Shown here in pieces: positions 7,218 through 15,081 of a stretch of 64,000 bases of DNA (positions within the stretch are counted from its first letter, which is position 1; every line of letters starts with the position of its first letter). Where the stretch lies: positions 1 to 64,000 of the forward strand of contig JBIIAO010000003.1 in assembly GCA_044239865.1 (NCBI GenBank). The letters run 5' to 3'. Source of the DNA: CAIZGX01 sp044239865. Lineage in GTDB: Bacteria > Bacteroidota > Bacteroidia > Flavobacteriales_D > Sanyastnellaceae. Made by a program: the position numbers and the translations under genes. Below the pieces are notes generated by a model, which was not told the DNA's origin, did no database searches, and was given only the letters and a program-made list of their open reading frames with translations.

Positions 7218-8060
7218 TTACAAATCGTCAAATGGTGACCGGATTTGTTGAATGTTTCGAATGCTCACATGGGTGTAAATCTCTGTCGTCTTGCTGCTGC
7301 TGTGTCCCAATAGTTCCTGAATGTAACGTAGGTCTGTTCCCGATTCCAATAAATGAGTGGCGTAACTGTGACGCAACCAATGCAAGGTTACTGGTTTATT
7401 AATCTTGGCTTTTTTGACTGCGGATTTTAATACCAATTGTAAACTTCGATCACTGTATCGTTCTCCGGGTGTTTGTCCCTCAAATAAATAAACGTTCGGC
7501 TTGTAAACTTTATAATACTCCCTTAATTGCTCAATTAAATTATTGCTTATCGGGACAATACGATCCTTCTTGCCTTTCGATTGTCTTATGATTAGCAAAT
7601 TTCTGTCCGAGTGAATCTCCCGCGGCACAAGATTGAGTAACTCACTTCTACGCAAACCACAAGCGTAAATCAGGCACAACATTAACTTGTGTTTCAAATT
7701 AACAGGTGCTTGTATTATTCTTTTTACCTCTTGCTTGCTCAACACATTGGGTAATTTCTTCTCCCTGCGTGGACGCTCAATTTGCTCTATATCTAGCTTC
7801 TTTTTGTATTGCGAGCGATAAAACAACTTAATAGAATTGATTACCTGATTTTGATAACTCGAAGAACAATTCTTTTTTAAAATATACTCTGTGTTAAAAA
7901 GGTATACGTCTTCAAGTGTTATTTCGCTGAGTAATTTTGTAGAATGAAACGCAATAAATACACGCAAACATTCTAGATATGTTTTAATGGTGTTCTTGCT
8001 GTATCTTCTTTGCTCTAAATAATTCTGAAATTGTTGGATTTGTAATTCTGCGGGGTTCAT
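7218..8060 (-). CDS. Tyrosine recombinase (Xer-like, putative cassette integrase)
   Basis: The protein has 280 residues. An N-terminal SAM-like core-binding domain (about 1-100) is followed by the catalytic domain. Catalytic residues are R137 in CGLRRSE, a lysine of the KGKKDR turn (162-165), H227 and R230 in HWLRHS, H253 in LLGHSS, and nucleophile Y262 in EIYTH. The C-terminus ends IRSPFDDL, strikingly like the RSPLDxL end of integron integrases. The stretch between the lysine turn and HxxR is about 40 residues shorter than I recall for IntI1, so the IntI-specific insertion seems absent. The start is ATG 8060 after an A-rich GAAAGAAAAA. It sits directly upstream of the cassette array and is transcribed toward it. 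Confidence 0.93.
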   Translation of the reverse strand: MNPAELQIQQFQNYLEQRRYSKNTIKTYLECLRVFIAFHSTKLLSEITLEDVYLFNTEYILKKNCSSSYQNQVINSIKLFYRSQYKKKLDIEQIERPRREKKLPNVLSKQEVKRIIQAPVNLKHKLMLCLIYACGLRRSELLNLVPREIHSDRNLLIIRQSKGKKDRIVPISNNLIEQLREYYKVYKPNVYLFEGQTPGERYSDRSLQLVLKSAVKKAKINKPVTLHWLRHSYATHLLESGTDLRYIQELLGHSSSKTTEIYTHVSIRNIQQIRSPFDDL

Positions 8061-8069
8061 TTTTTCTTT

Positions 8070-8077
8070 CAAATCTA
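8070..8077 (-). promoter_or_regulatory. Possible recombinase promoter (-7 element)
   Basis: On minus this reads TAGATTTG, an exact TAnnTTTG match, 10 bp before the recombinase ATG. A TTTG lies 16 bp further upstream (8094-8097), shorter than the usual 19-21 bp. A second TAGATTTG is at 8124-8131. Confidence 0.35.
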
Positions 8078-8152
8078 TGCAACGGATAGCTTTCAAAAAA
8101 AACCTTGTTATGCCGATTTATGCCAAATCTAAAAATACCCCGGATGTCTGTG

Positions 8153-8205
8153 ACGAATGCCCTTCGGGCGAATGTTACGTTGTAACGAATGCCTTCGGCG
8201 AATGA
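8153..8205. repeat. Type 1 mini-hairpin array (CGAATG-linked)
   Basis: Short palindromes GCCCTTCGGGC, GTTACGTTGTAAC and GCCTTCGGC follow one another. Each is joined by the conserved hexamer CGAATG, which can share its last base with the next stem. The palindrome sequences differ but each keeps self-complementarity. It lies upstream of the recombinase gene. The same architecture recurs at 9821-9856, 11497-11662 and 46916-47135. Confidence 0.75.
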
Positions 8206-8228
8206 CTGCGATGATTTAATCAACGCAT

Positions 8229-8316
8229 TTCCAATTAAGAATTAGGAATAAAATCTTCGATTTTCCAATTACACATCCCGATAGCTATCGGGAGGAATAA
8301 AATCTCCGATTTTCAA
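8229..8316. repeat. Type 2 palindrome array
   Basis: Hairpins GAATAAAATCTTCGATTTTC and GAATAAAATCTCCGATTTTC flank a perfect 16-bp palindrome CCCGATAGCTATCGGG (8277-8292), with CAATTA-type linkers. The array abuts the stop codon of the glycosyltransferase gene at 8317, so it could serve as its transcription end. The same family appears at 44033-44138 and 45069-45220. Confidence 0.72.
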
Positions 8317-9084
8317 TCATTTATGCCGAAACCAACACTCCATCCGCGAACTCTCATATTCCTTAAACACCGTATTCACTGGCCCTCCGTGAATGAGGTG
8401 GTTGTTGAAGTGAGATCGAGCAATGTAATTGAATGCGCCCATATCGCCGGTGTAGGCCGTTTCATTATTTATATTGAAATGCTCGTGAACGAAACAAAGC
8501 TCTTTTAGAAATTCACTCATGACATTCAACGATCCCCCAATGATTCCGCAGTTCAACAACGTTGATTCTGCGAATTTCTTTTCATATTCAATATAGTCTG
8601 CAATCTGATTTCGAAGGTGAGTCGAATGGTCGTTCATCCAGTCGTTGTCCAGAGTTTTCGGTTCGTCGCCGCAAAAAAGTTTGTCACGGTTTTCTTGAAA
8701 TAAAAAAGCCTCGAACGGATTTCGCACCACCACAACGTCTGATACATCGGTTACGAAAACCGATTTTATTGTTGAAGCGAAATTCAATAAAAAGTCGCGG
8801 TAAATGAAATAGCGAAAGACATTCGGATTCCACTTTTCATTGTATTCGATTTTGATGAATGAGATGTTTTCGTTTGAATATTTTTCACACGTTTCCTCAG
8901 AGAAATTGTTGTGAAAAAGAACGCCTTGTAATCCCAACGCTTGAATAGAATCTGCCCAGGCTTGAACCAAGGCGTAATCGTCGTGTTCGAGTGTGGTGCT
9001 GCGATTCACATCGTACACCCCGGCAATGTGACAAGCCAAAATAATGTTCTCAGACCTCGCGGTGTAATTGAACAACGTTGTCAT
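8317..9084 (-). CDS. Putative glycosyltransferase (nucleotide-diphospho-sugar transferase type)
   Basis: The protein has 255 residues. VTDVSDVVVVRNPFEAF resembles the DxD metal/nucleotide-sugar site of galactosyl/nucleotide-sugar transferase families. LNCGIIGGS and the later TGDMGAFNY match the acceptor-side motifs of such folds. No signal peptide is seen, so it is probably cytoplasmic. Its start overlaps the stop of the upstream GT2 gene by 4 bp (ATGA), so the two are translated together and probably decorate the same glycan. Donor and acceptor cannot be inferred. Confidence 0.65.
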   Translation of the reverse strand: MTTLFNYTARSENIILACHIAGVYDVNRSTTLEHDDYALVQAWADSIQALGLQGVLFHNNFSEETCEKYSNENISFIKIEYNEKWNPNVFRYFIYRDFLLNFASTIKSVFVTDVSDVVVVRNPFEAFLFQENRDKLFCGDEPKTLDNDWMNDHSTHLRNQIADYIEYEKKFAESTLLNCGIIGGSLNVMSEFLKELCFVHEHFNINNETAYTGDMGAFNYIARSHFNNHLIHGGPVNTVFKEYESSRMECWFRHK

Positions 9085-9737
9085 GAATTAGAAAGCGGAG
9101 CGTTATTTTTTTTGACTGTCGCGCTAATACTGTTAGGCATATTTCGATAATAGATGTATGATCGAAGATCTACTTTTTCAACACGAAATTTCGCTTCTGC
9201 TTGCTCGAAAAAATCAGCGTCCGCCGCATACCCACTTTTCAAACAAATCGTAGTAAACACTTCGCGTCGGCCGAATAGCGTTCCAAATAAAATGCAATCG
9301 TCTAAATGTACCAACTGGGTATGATCATCTTTGTCTGGAACGAAGTAGTCATCCGAATGGTTCACCATAGTCTCGGTGAACGATGCAATTAAATCAAGCG
9401 ACTCTATTTTTTCCAGACAAGAACTCAAATGATGAGGCTTGTATTCATCGTCGCTGTCCAATATCGTAATGAATTCGCCAATGCTATTCAAGACCCCACG
9501 GTCAATCGATTTCGATTGACCTCGGTTGCTGTGACGAACGTAAATGATTTTGTCTTCGTGTTGCTCTGCGTATTGCAGCATTTGCGCGCGACTGTCGTTC
9601 GTTCCGCCGTCGTCGATAATGATTAACTCGAAGTCTTGAAAGTCTTGATTCAACACAGAATCAATCGCTCTTTTAATAAAAGCGAACTCGGTGTTGTAAA
9701 CGGCCATAAGGACAGATATCTTGACTTTCTTCAGCAT
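9081..9737 (-). CDS. Family 2 glycosyltransferase
   Basis: The protein has 218 residues. The GT-A fold shows in ISVLMAVYNTE at the N-terminus, LIIIDDGGTND, and the metal-binding ILDSDDEYKP. It is shorter than many GT2 enzymes, with no transmembrane segment. The first residues MLKKVKISVLM support ATG 9737. It is the first gene of a two-gene unit with the glycosyltransferase that starts within its stop codon. Confidence 0.88.
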   Translation of the reverse strand: MLKKVKISVLMAVYNTEFAFIKRAIDSVLNQDFQDFELIIIDDGGTNDSRAQMLQYAEQHEDKIIYVRHSNRGQSKSIDRGVLNSIGEFITILDSDDEYKPHHLSSCLEKIESLDLIASFTETMVNHSDDYFVPDKDDHTQLVHLDDCILFGTLFGRREVFTTICLKSGYAADADFFEQAEAKFRVEKVDLRSYIYYRNMPNSISATVKKNNAPLSNS

Positions 9738-9820
9738 AATCGGGAACTAGATTTTTCCGCTTGCAAAGAAGGACGAAATTTTCCGAACAGAAGTTAAATA
9801 ATTGTTTTATTTCGAGAATC

Positions 9821-9856
9821 GTCTCCGACATCCGTTGCTCCGCAACATTCGCGAAT
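9821..9856. repeat. Short type 1 hairpin remnant
   Basis: TCCGA, CATCCG, TTGCTCCGCAA, CATTCG and CGAAT appear in order. This is two to three units of the CATTCG-linked hairpin family, between the GT2 gene start and the DUF2442 stop. Confidence 0.55.
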
Positions 9857-9861
9857 CTACG

Positions 9862-10089
9862 TTATTGCAATTTCAGAATTCCTTCAATAGATAGGTCTTC
9901 ATCAATCAGGGGCCAGTGAATACCATAACCTGACGGAGAGATTTTATAAAACATCCGTTGGTATTCGTCGGCTGATTTCAATTTCAATGAAAGTGAATCA
10001 AGCGCAACTTTAATATCATTTCCATCAATGTTGAGATAGATGAAATTTTGATCAAAACGAATCGAGTCTATTTTGTGGGTAGGTTGCAT
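9862..10089 (-). CDS. DUF2442 domain protein
   Basis: A 75-residue protein with the small beta-rich layout of DUF2442: IDSIRFDQNFIYLNIDGN, then IKVALDSLSLKLKSAD, then GYGIHWPLIDEDLSIEGIL. DUF2442 proteins are compact and often sit near DUF4160 toxin-like partners, but no such partner is seen here. The ATG at 10089 is well placed. It may share a transcript with the exported protein gene upstream, whose stop is 27 bp away. Confidence 0.82.
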   Translation of the reverse strand: MQPTHKIDSIRFDQNFIYLNIDGNDIKVALDSLSLKLKSADEYQRMFYKISPSGYGIHWPLIDEDLSIEGILKLQ

Positions 10090-10116
10090 GAATTCTTTTT
10101 TGACATCTAGTTAAAT

Positions 10117-10788
10117 CTAATACTTCAACATATCCACTTCCTCGAAATTTTCAAAATCTTTGATGTCGCGAAGCTTGAGTAATTTGGTAACTGTTATGTT
10201 GGTCCAGGTCTCTCTGAACTCCTCATCTCCGCCTTCCGCACTTTCATTGGTGTTCACCTTTTCTTGTTTCTTCTTTGAAAGGAAGTTAATGCTGGTTTCT
10301 TTTTCAACAACTTCGCCGCCTTCACTCGAGTCATAACCAATTAAGTAGAAATCGGAGTTTCTGTATCGGAAGGTGTATTTCCAATATCCATATCGGCCGT
10401 GTGCATAGTTAACATAGAGATTTCCTTTGTTAATTTCCAGCGAAAGTTCAGGAGCGTAATACACGCCGCCGTCTTCATTTTCCGAGGCGAAGCAATTGAT
10501 GTTTTTCAAAGCAAGCTCGTACATATTGTTTTTCTTAAAGAGAACTATTATACCTCTTCTGTTTCGGTCAACACGTTCCCCGAATTCGTTCATCTCAAAA
10601 CCAGCTTTGTCTGTAGCTTTAACCATCAGAACTTTATCAGGAACCCCGTCACCATCCAAGTCACCATCAACCGAGCTGAACAGGACATAGCCAGTTGGAA
10701 TGAATTCTTTGGGATTTTGTTTGGTTAAAGGCTGCCCTATTGCAAGAGTTGAGAGGAATAGGAGGGTAATGGTTAGTTTTGTTTTCAT
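10117..10788 (-). CDS. Exported protein with an EF-hand-like calcium loop
   Basis: The protein has 223 residues. A signal peptide (about 1-18, ending AIGQ) is followed near residues 41-50 by DGDLDGDGVPDKV, a DxDxDG loop typical of calcium-binding VCBS/EF-hand-like repeats in secreted proteins. The rest resembles proteins reporting FG-GAP-like fields (LMVKATDK, VLFKKNNMYEL). Function is unknown. ATG 10788 is preferred to an upstream TTG because MKTKLTITLLF is a clean signal sequence. Confidence 0.75.
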   Translation of the reverse strand: MKTKLTITLLFLSTLAIGQPLTKQNPKEFIPTGYVLFSSVDGDLDGDGVPDKVLMVKATDKAGFEMNEFGERVDRNRRGIIVLFKKNNMYELALKNINCFASENEDGGVYYAPELSLEINKGNLYVNYAHGRYGYWKYTFRYRNSDFYLIGYDSSEGGEVVEKETSINFLSKKKQEKVNTNESAEGGDEEFRETWTNITVTKLLKLRDIKDFENFEEVDMLKY

Positions 10789-10819
10789 GTTGTGAATGTT
10801 CAATTCGTTTGAGTTGTGG

Positions 10820-11464
10820 TTAAAGATTGATATGATAATCGAGTAACACCTTTTTGTAAACCGTATCTACGGTTAGGGTGTCAACGATATACGAACTCAG
10901 TAAGCCAATATTCTTGCCAAAAGATTGATAGCTCTTCCTTGAAACATTAGGACCATATACCCAATGTCCTTCCAAGGTGATGATTGAATCTGTTCCATTA
11001 AAAAACTTGTTGGTCACTTTCACTTTTTCAGAGAAATCTCCGAAGCGCTTGTCTGTCCAGTCGCGTTCGAATTCAAATCCCACTTGCTCTGAAAGTATTG
11101 GCCATTGCACATAGTAATTGCCAAAGGGTGGGCTCATCCAATTGATTTTGTTGTATCCGTAAATCGGTTGTCCATTCAAAAAAGGAACATAAGCCGTGTC
11201 TGAATAGGTCTGAACGCCTGAAAGATCTGCTGGCGTGTTTACATACCTATGTGGTAAATACGTTGCACTCACTTCAACTTGCTCCGTGGTGGTGTCATTC
11301 ACTTCATACAACCACCAACTTCCCGGATAAACAGGATAATAACTCAAAGGAACATAGGACGTTGGTTCACTCGTCACATCGCCTTGCATGCTCTCCCATG
11401 TGCACGAAAAAAGCGCACATGAAACCAAAACAACAAACATTAGAACGGCATACAATTTTTGCAT
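10820..11464 (-). CDS. Hypothetical lipoprotein
   Basis: The protein has 214 residues. MQKLYAVLMFVVLVSC is a lipoprotein signal with LVSC as lipobox (LFSC shortly after is an alternative). The mature part is rich in Y, W and T (YPVYPGSWWLYEV) and looks like a periplasmic beta-sandwich; no named family is recognised. ATG 11464 is chosen because the open frame upstream is a chance translation of the hairpin array at 11497-11662. Confidence 0.72.
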   Translation of the reverse strand: MQKLYAVLMFVVLVSCALFSCTWESMQGDVTSEPTSYVPLSYYPVYPGSWWLYEVNDTTTEQVEVSATYLPHRYVNTPADLSGVQTYSDTAYVPFLNGQPIYGYNKINWMSPPFGNYYVQWPILSEQVGFEFERDWTDKRFGDFSEKVKVTNKFFNGTDSIITLEGHWVYGPNVSRKSYQSFGKNIGLLSSYIVDTLTVDTVYKKVLLDYHINL

Positions 11465-11496
11465 AGGGTAAATGTAATGTGTTCTTTTCATCTCGT

Positions 11497-11662
11497 CGCA
11501 GACATTAGTCACCGACATTCGCTGCAACTTAGCAATCGCCCACTGGGCATTCGTCAACGACATTCGCTGCAACGCAGCATTCGCCCAACGGGCATTCGTC
11601 ACAGACATTCGTTGCTTCGCAACATTCGTTCGCTAGCGAACATTCGTCCTACGGACTTTCGT
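11497..11662. repeat. Type 1 mini-hairpin array (CATTCG-linked)
   Basis: About nine units of a variable palindrome followed by CATTCG. Palindromes include CCCACTGGG, CTGCAACGCAG, CCCAACGGG, TTGCTTCGCAA, TTCGCTAGCGAA and TCCTACGGA. Linkers are nearly invariant while stems vary. The array overlaps the last codons and stop of the holin-like gene. Confidence 0.8.
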
Positions 11663-12013
11663 GCTTCCGCCAAGGAAAAGATGCGTCAACGAAATAACAA
11701 ACGACAACCACAACGCCGTCCAGAAACCATCAATCTGGAATCCTTCCACAAGCTCCCCGGCTATCAAAAGCATAGAGGCATTAATGACCAATAGGAAAAG
11801 GCCCAATGTGAATAGCGTGGCAGGTATGGTTAAGAGGACGAGTATGGGCTTCACGAATTTGTTTAACAACGTAATGACAATCGCGCTTATGATAACGGTA
11901 ACCGAAGAGTCTACCGAAAATCCATCGAGCAAATAATCGCCAATGAATAAGGCCAAACACGTGATCATCAATTGAAAAGTGGTTTTGAAAAAGCCGTTGG
12001 GTTTTTGTTCCAT
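11633..12013 (-). CDS. Phage-holin-IV-like four-helix membrane protein
   Basis: The protein has 126 residues and about four hydrophobic segments: FQLMITCLALFIGDYLL, VTVIISAIVITLL, ILVLLTIPATLFTLGLFL and ALWLSFVISLTHLFL. The NKFVKPILVLLTIPAT motif between helices 2 and 3 is typical of the family IV holin superfamily, widespread in bacterial chromosomes without phage. The last residues (KVRRTNVR) and the TAG stop are encoded by units of the hairpin array, so the C-terminus may have been rewritten by repeat spread. Confidence 0.85.
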   Translation of the reverse strand: MEQKPNGFFKTTFQLMITCLALFIGDYLLDGFSVDSSVTVIISAIVITLLNKFVKPILVLLTIPATLFTLGLFLLVINASMLLIAGELVEGFQIDGFWTALWLSFVISLTHLFLGGSTKVRRTNVR

Positions 12014-12094
12014 AAAATTGTTTTCAGAACGCGAAGTTCGAAAAGATGAACATGAAATACCTCTTTCTTTTCGAAATTTCTTTTCTTTGTTGGT

Positions 12095-13927
12095 ATGAAG
12101 AACATATTCCTGCGCGCATTCATTTTCGTATTTATATCATCCGCTCATTCGGCTTGGGCCTTTTCTTTCCCCACAGGAACAGTCTGGTTCAACACAGATT
12201 ACCAATTCAACACAGATTTGCTAAAGGATAAATTGGTGGTACTCGGATGTCTTCAACCCGAAGAAATTACAGGTGTTGGAGCCATGGTAGATCTGCAGGA
12301 AGAATTTCTTGCAGTTCCTCAAGTACAACTCATAACGCTCATTCCTGCGAGAGATCCAGCTTACAGCCGACAAGAAATCTTCGACTTCATTCAACAAAAT
12401 GGAATCAGTCATCCGATTGGGATTGTTCCGAATTGGGGCGATATCCCTCTGATTGAAGGAGCCAAACTTCCTCAAATTTTGGTCTTCGATAAAAATATGA
12501 AGGAATCCGTTATGGGTATTCAAGGCATGCGCAACCGTGAAACCATTAGCGCCTCACTTGGGCAATGGGTGAAGGCAGATGCAAACAGCTACTCCTTGTG
12601 GCAAGCGACCATTACGCCAGAACCTAAATATTGGGCGAATCCGCTTATTGAACTTCCAAACGACTTGTGCTATTTCTCCGGAGAACTCGCTGTTTCAGAG
12701 CCCGCGCTTTTCCGAGTTAGCACCGTAAGCGAGGACGGATTAATTCAAAAAAGAATTGGCGGAGTGCGCGGATATGCCGACGGAGATATTTCTGTTGCAC
12801 AAATGAAGAAGCCTATGGGCTTGACTTTCAGCTATGCCGAACAACTTTTATACATTGCCGATCCGCTCAATCATGCCATTCGCATTTACGACAACGAGCA
12901 ACATGTCTTATTGACCATTCTTGGTAATGGAAAACAACCCAACATAGAGAATTTCGAGAAGGCAACAACTTGGAAAGGCGCCATTCCTTATCCGACCGAT
13001 GTGTTCATTGTAAAAAATAAAATTTATGTCCTAGCGGGAAACGATTGCAGCGTGTGGGAATTGAACACCGCCGATCAGTCTTCGAAACTCATTTGGAGAA
13101 GCGAAAACAAAGACGCGCAAGGCAATGCGCTCAGCGGGCTCTCCCTTCAATTCTTTAACAAAGAATTTTATATGTTGAAGAGCAACGGTGCCATTTCGAA
13201 ATTCAAAAAGAAAAAAGAACAAGTGGCATATGCTCCTGAAACAACCGTGAATCGCGCAGGTGGATTCACGTTCTACAACAACGATCTCGTAATCAGTGAG
13301 CCCTTCAACAATAAAATTTCGTGGTTAGGCAGTGTGAAGAATATGGCTGGAAGTGGAATTATTGGTTTGAAAGACGGAGCTGCTGACACCGCGCAATTCA
13401 CTCGCCCTATGGCGTTGAATAAAATTGGAAGTGAAATCTTTGTGTGTGAAGGCGGATATGGTGTGCTTCGCAAATGGCGCATGGTGTCGAACGAAGTAAA
13501 AAGTTTTTATCCCGTTGTGAGTCAAGAGGCGTTGTACTCTGGCGAATCTCCAAACGCAGGAGAGGCAGTGGCTTTGGAACCCATAATTGTTGAACCGGGA
13601 AAAACAACTTTGAAATTGAGCATTGATGCGCCCGGGTATTTTTTGCTGAATAGCGAAGAGAACGGAGTTTTTACCGACGAGAACTCGGGTGTGAGTGCTT
13701 CAGCAGAACAATTGACAGATGGGAAAATTGATTTAGTCCTAGACATTCCGGTGAATAGAACGGAGATGGGATTCATTCAATTGGGGTTACAGTTGGTGCT
13801 GCATCCGAACGACGCTCCGAAGATGACTTACTTGAAGAAAATGTTTGTGGTATTCACGTATGAAATTCTTCCGGGAAGCGAACACGAACAAGAGCTAATC
13901 ATTCATCCGTTCGTAAAGCCGAATTAA
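12095..13927 (+). CDS. NHLRC2-like exported protein: thioredoxin-like domain plus NHL propeller
   Basis: The protein has 610 residues. A signal peptide (about 1-22, ending AWAF) leads into a thioredoxin-like domain (about 25-165) in which the usual redox CxxC is not present; VVLGCLQPEEI has a single cysteine. An NHL-type propeller follows (about 205-470), shown by IGGVRGYADGD, MKKPMGLTF, LYIADPLNHAIRIYD and GGYGVLRKWR. A C-terminal beta-sandwich (about 490-610) completes the NHLRC2 order. Its stop overlaps the convergent TPR gene by 4 bp (TTAA). It probably acts as an interaction scaffold outside the cytoplasm; redox activity is unlikely. Confidence 0.83.
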   Translation: MKNIFLRAFIFVFISSAHSAWAFSFPTGTVWFNTDYQFNTDLLKDKLVVLGCLQPEEITGVGAMVDLQEEFLAVPQVQLITLIPARDPAYSRQEIFDFIQQNGISHPIGIVPNWGDIPLIEGAKLPQILVFDKNMKESVMGIQGMRNRETISASLGQWVKADANSYSLWQATITPEPKYWANPLIELPNDLCYFSGELAVSEPALFRVSTVSEDGLIQKRIGGVRGYADGDISVAQMKKPMGLTFSYAEQLLYIADPLNHAIRIYDNEQHVLLTILGNGKQPNIENFEKATTWKGAIPYPTDVFIVKNKIYVLAGNDCSVWELNTADQSSKLIWRSENKDAQGNALSGLSLQFFNKEFYMLKSNGAISKFKKKKEQVAYAPETTVNRAGGFTFYNNDLVISEPFNNKISWLGSVKNMAGSGIIGLKDGAADTAQFTRPMALNKIGSEIFVCEGGYGVLRKWRMVSNEVKSFYPVVSQEALYSGESPNAGEAVALEPIIVEPGKTTLKLSIDAPGYFLLNSEENGVFTDENSGVSASAEQLTDGKIDLVLDIPVNRTEMGFIQLGLQLVLHPNDAPKMTYLKKMFVVFTYEILPGSEHEQELIIHPFVKPN

Positions 13928-14976
13928 TTGTCGCCGCGAAGTCTTCCTAATTCAACTGCCGCTTCTGTATAATCTGGCTTAATCTTCAAAGCTAAATTCA
14001 AATCGGCTTCAGCATTTGTTTTATCTCCTTTTCCTTCGAAACAAAGTGCACGGTTGTATGCGGCTTGGTAATACGCCGGGTTTTTCTCTAATGCTAAATT
14101 GAAGGCTTCAATTCCTTTTTGATAGTCTTTCAAATAAACCAAATTCACAAATCCTTTGTTGAAATATGCCGCTGAGAAATTCGCATCAATGCCAATAATC
14201 TTGTCGTAGCATTGAATGGCTTCTTGATAGTTGCTCGGATTTTTCACCCCGGTTTCCTGAAGGAAAATAGCCTTGTTGTAATACGGCTCAACGAAGTTTG
14301 GATGAAGGTCAATGGCTGAATTGTAATACTCTTTCGCCAATGGATTTCCATAACTCGCGCACACCAATCCCGCCTCTACGTAGGCGTCGTAATAACTCGG
14401 GTCAACTTCAATGGCTGTCTGATAAGAGCTTAATGCCAGAGTAGTGTCGCGAACTTGACGGTACAAGCGACCTTTTAAGTAGTAGGCGTATGCCACGCGT
14501 TCATCTTGACGAAGCACGTTGTTAATTTGTTGAAGGGCTAATTCGTAGTTGTTCAGAGCAATGTCCATGGCGGCTTTTTCGAGCAATCCTTCTTTGTGCT
14601 GAGGGTCTTTTTCAAGACACTTCTGATAATCTTTATACGCCTCAACCACGCGCTGCTGATCGAAGTGAATTTGTCCAGCCGTGAAGTAGATATCTGCTTT
14701 GGTTGAATCAATGGCCTTCGCGCGAACAATGTCGGCATTGGCTTCAGCATATTTTTTCAATCCAGAATAGTGGCGGGCTCTTTCTAAGTAATGCGCAAAG
14801 TTGTTAGGTTCTGCTGTAATCTTTGCGTTAATGGCACGAAGCGTCGTATCCGAAGTTTCTTCAATTCCTAGGTCCTTCCCGGTATTGCAGCTTTTGCACG
14901 ATTCGAGGGTAGAGGCAAATGCGCAAATAAGCACCAATGCAAAAACGGAAATAAAGGTCTTGAGCTTTTTCAACAT
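13924..14976 (-). CDS. TPR-repeat lipoprotein
   Basis: The protein has 350 residues. The N-terminal hydrophobic stretch ends near TLESCKSC, a possible lipobox. At least eight tetratricopeptide repeats follow (about 60-345), recognisable by LERARHYSGLKKYAEA, YLKGRLYRQVRD and YYNKAIFLQETG. TPR proteins are protein-interaction scaffolds. The ATG at 14976 gives a signal sequence immediately; longer frames upstream would not. The stop codon overlaps the stop of the convergent NHL gene. Confidence 0.88.
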   Translation of the reverse strand: MLKKLKTFISVFALVLICAFASTLESCKSCNTGKDLGIEETSDTTLRAINAKITAEPNNFAHYLERARHYSGLKKYAEANADIVRAKAIDSTKADIYFTAGQIHFDQQRVVEAYKDYQKCLEKDPQHKEGLLEKAAMDIALNNYELALQQINNVLRQDERVAYAYYLKGRLYRQVRDTTLALSSYQTAIEVDPSYYDAYVEAGLVCASYGNPLAKEYYNSAIDLHPNFVEPYYNKAIFLQETGVKNPSNYQEAIQCYDKIIGIDANFSAAYFNKGFVNLVYLKDYQKGIEAFNLALEKNPAYYQAAYNRALCFEGKGDKTNAEADLNLALKIKPDYTEAAVELGRLRGDN

Positions 14977-14994
14977 AACATTCAATTGAGCTAT

Positions 14995-15002
14995 CAAAAG
15001 TA
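14995..15002 (-). promoter_or_regulatory. -7 promoter element of the TPR gene
   Basis: Minus strand reads TACTTTTG, matching TAnnTTTG, 18 bp before the ATG at 14976. A TTGT lies 22 bp upstream in place of the -33 TTTG. Confidence 0.45.
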
Positions 15003-15081
15003 AGGTGTTCGTCTTTTCTTTTCTACAACAATTTATTTTACGGTTGATATTCGACCTTTGTAGCACATTAATTTCAAACCA

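Larger units (their letters stand above)
1..8060 (-). mobile_element. Integron-like cassette array with its own tyrosine recombinase (left end outside window)
   Basis: A recombinase gene, an attI-like segment and five complete single-gene cassettes plus one partial cassette all run on the minus strand. Each complete cassette is a gene followed 6-21 bp after its stop by a 131-133 bp site bounded by AAC and GTT cores (read on plus). The first about 15 nt of each cassette repeat as an inverted copy just past its own gene's stop, and this end sequence is different for every cassette. That is what integration of circular cassettes by an integron-type reaction would leave. Orientation is unusual for a classical integron because the recombinase and cassettes point the same way. 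Seen: sites, spacing, matched ends. Inferred: active or past cassette movement. Confidence 0.85.

Noticed and set aside
8100..8230. attI site upstream of the recombinase, as in classical integrons
   Set aside because: No cassette core or matched end occurs there; the cassettes join downstream of the recombinase at 7125.
11465..11608. N-terminal extension of the lipoprotein by 48 codons
   Set aside because: Most of it is encoded by the type 1 hairpin array; the lipoprotein signal begins at 11464.
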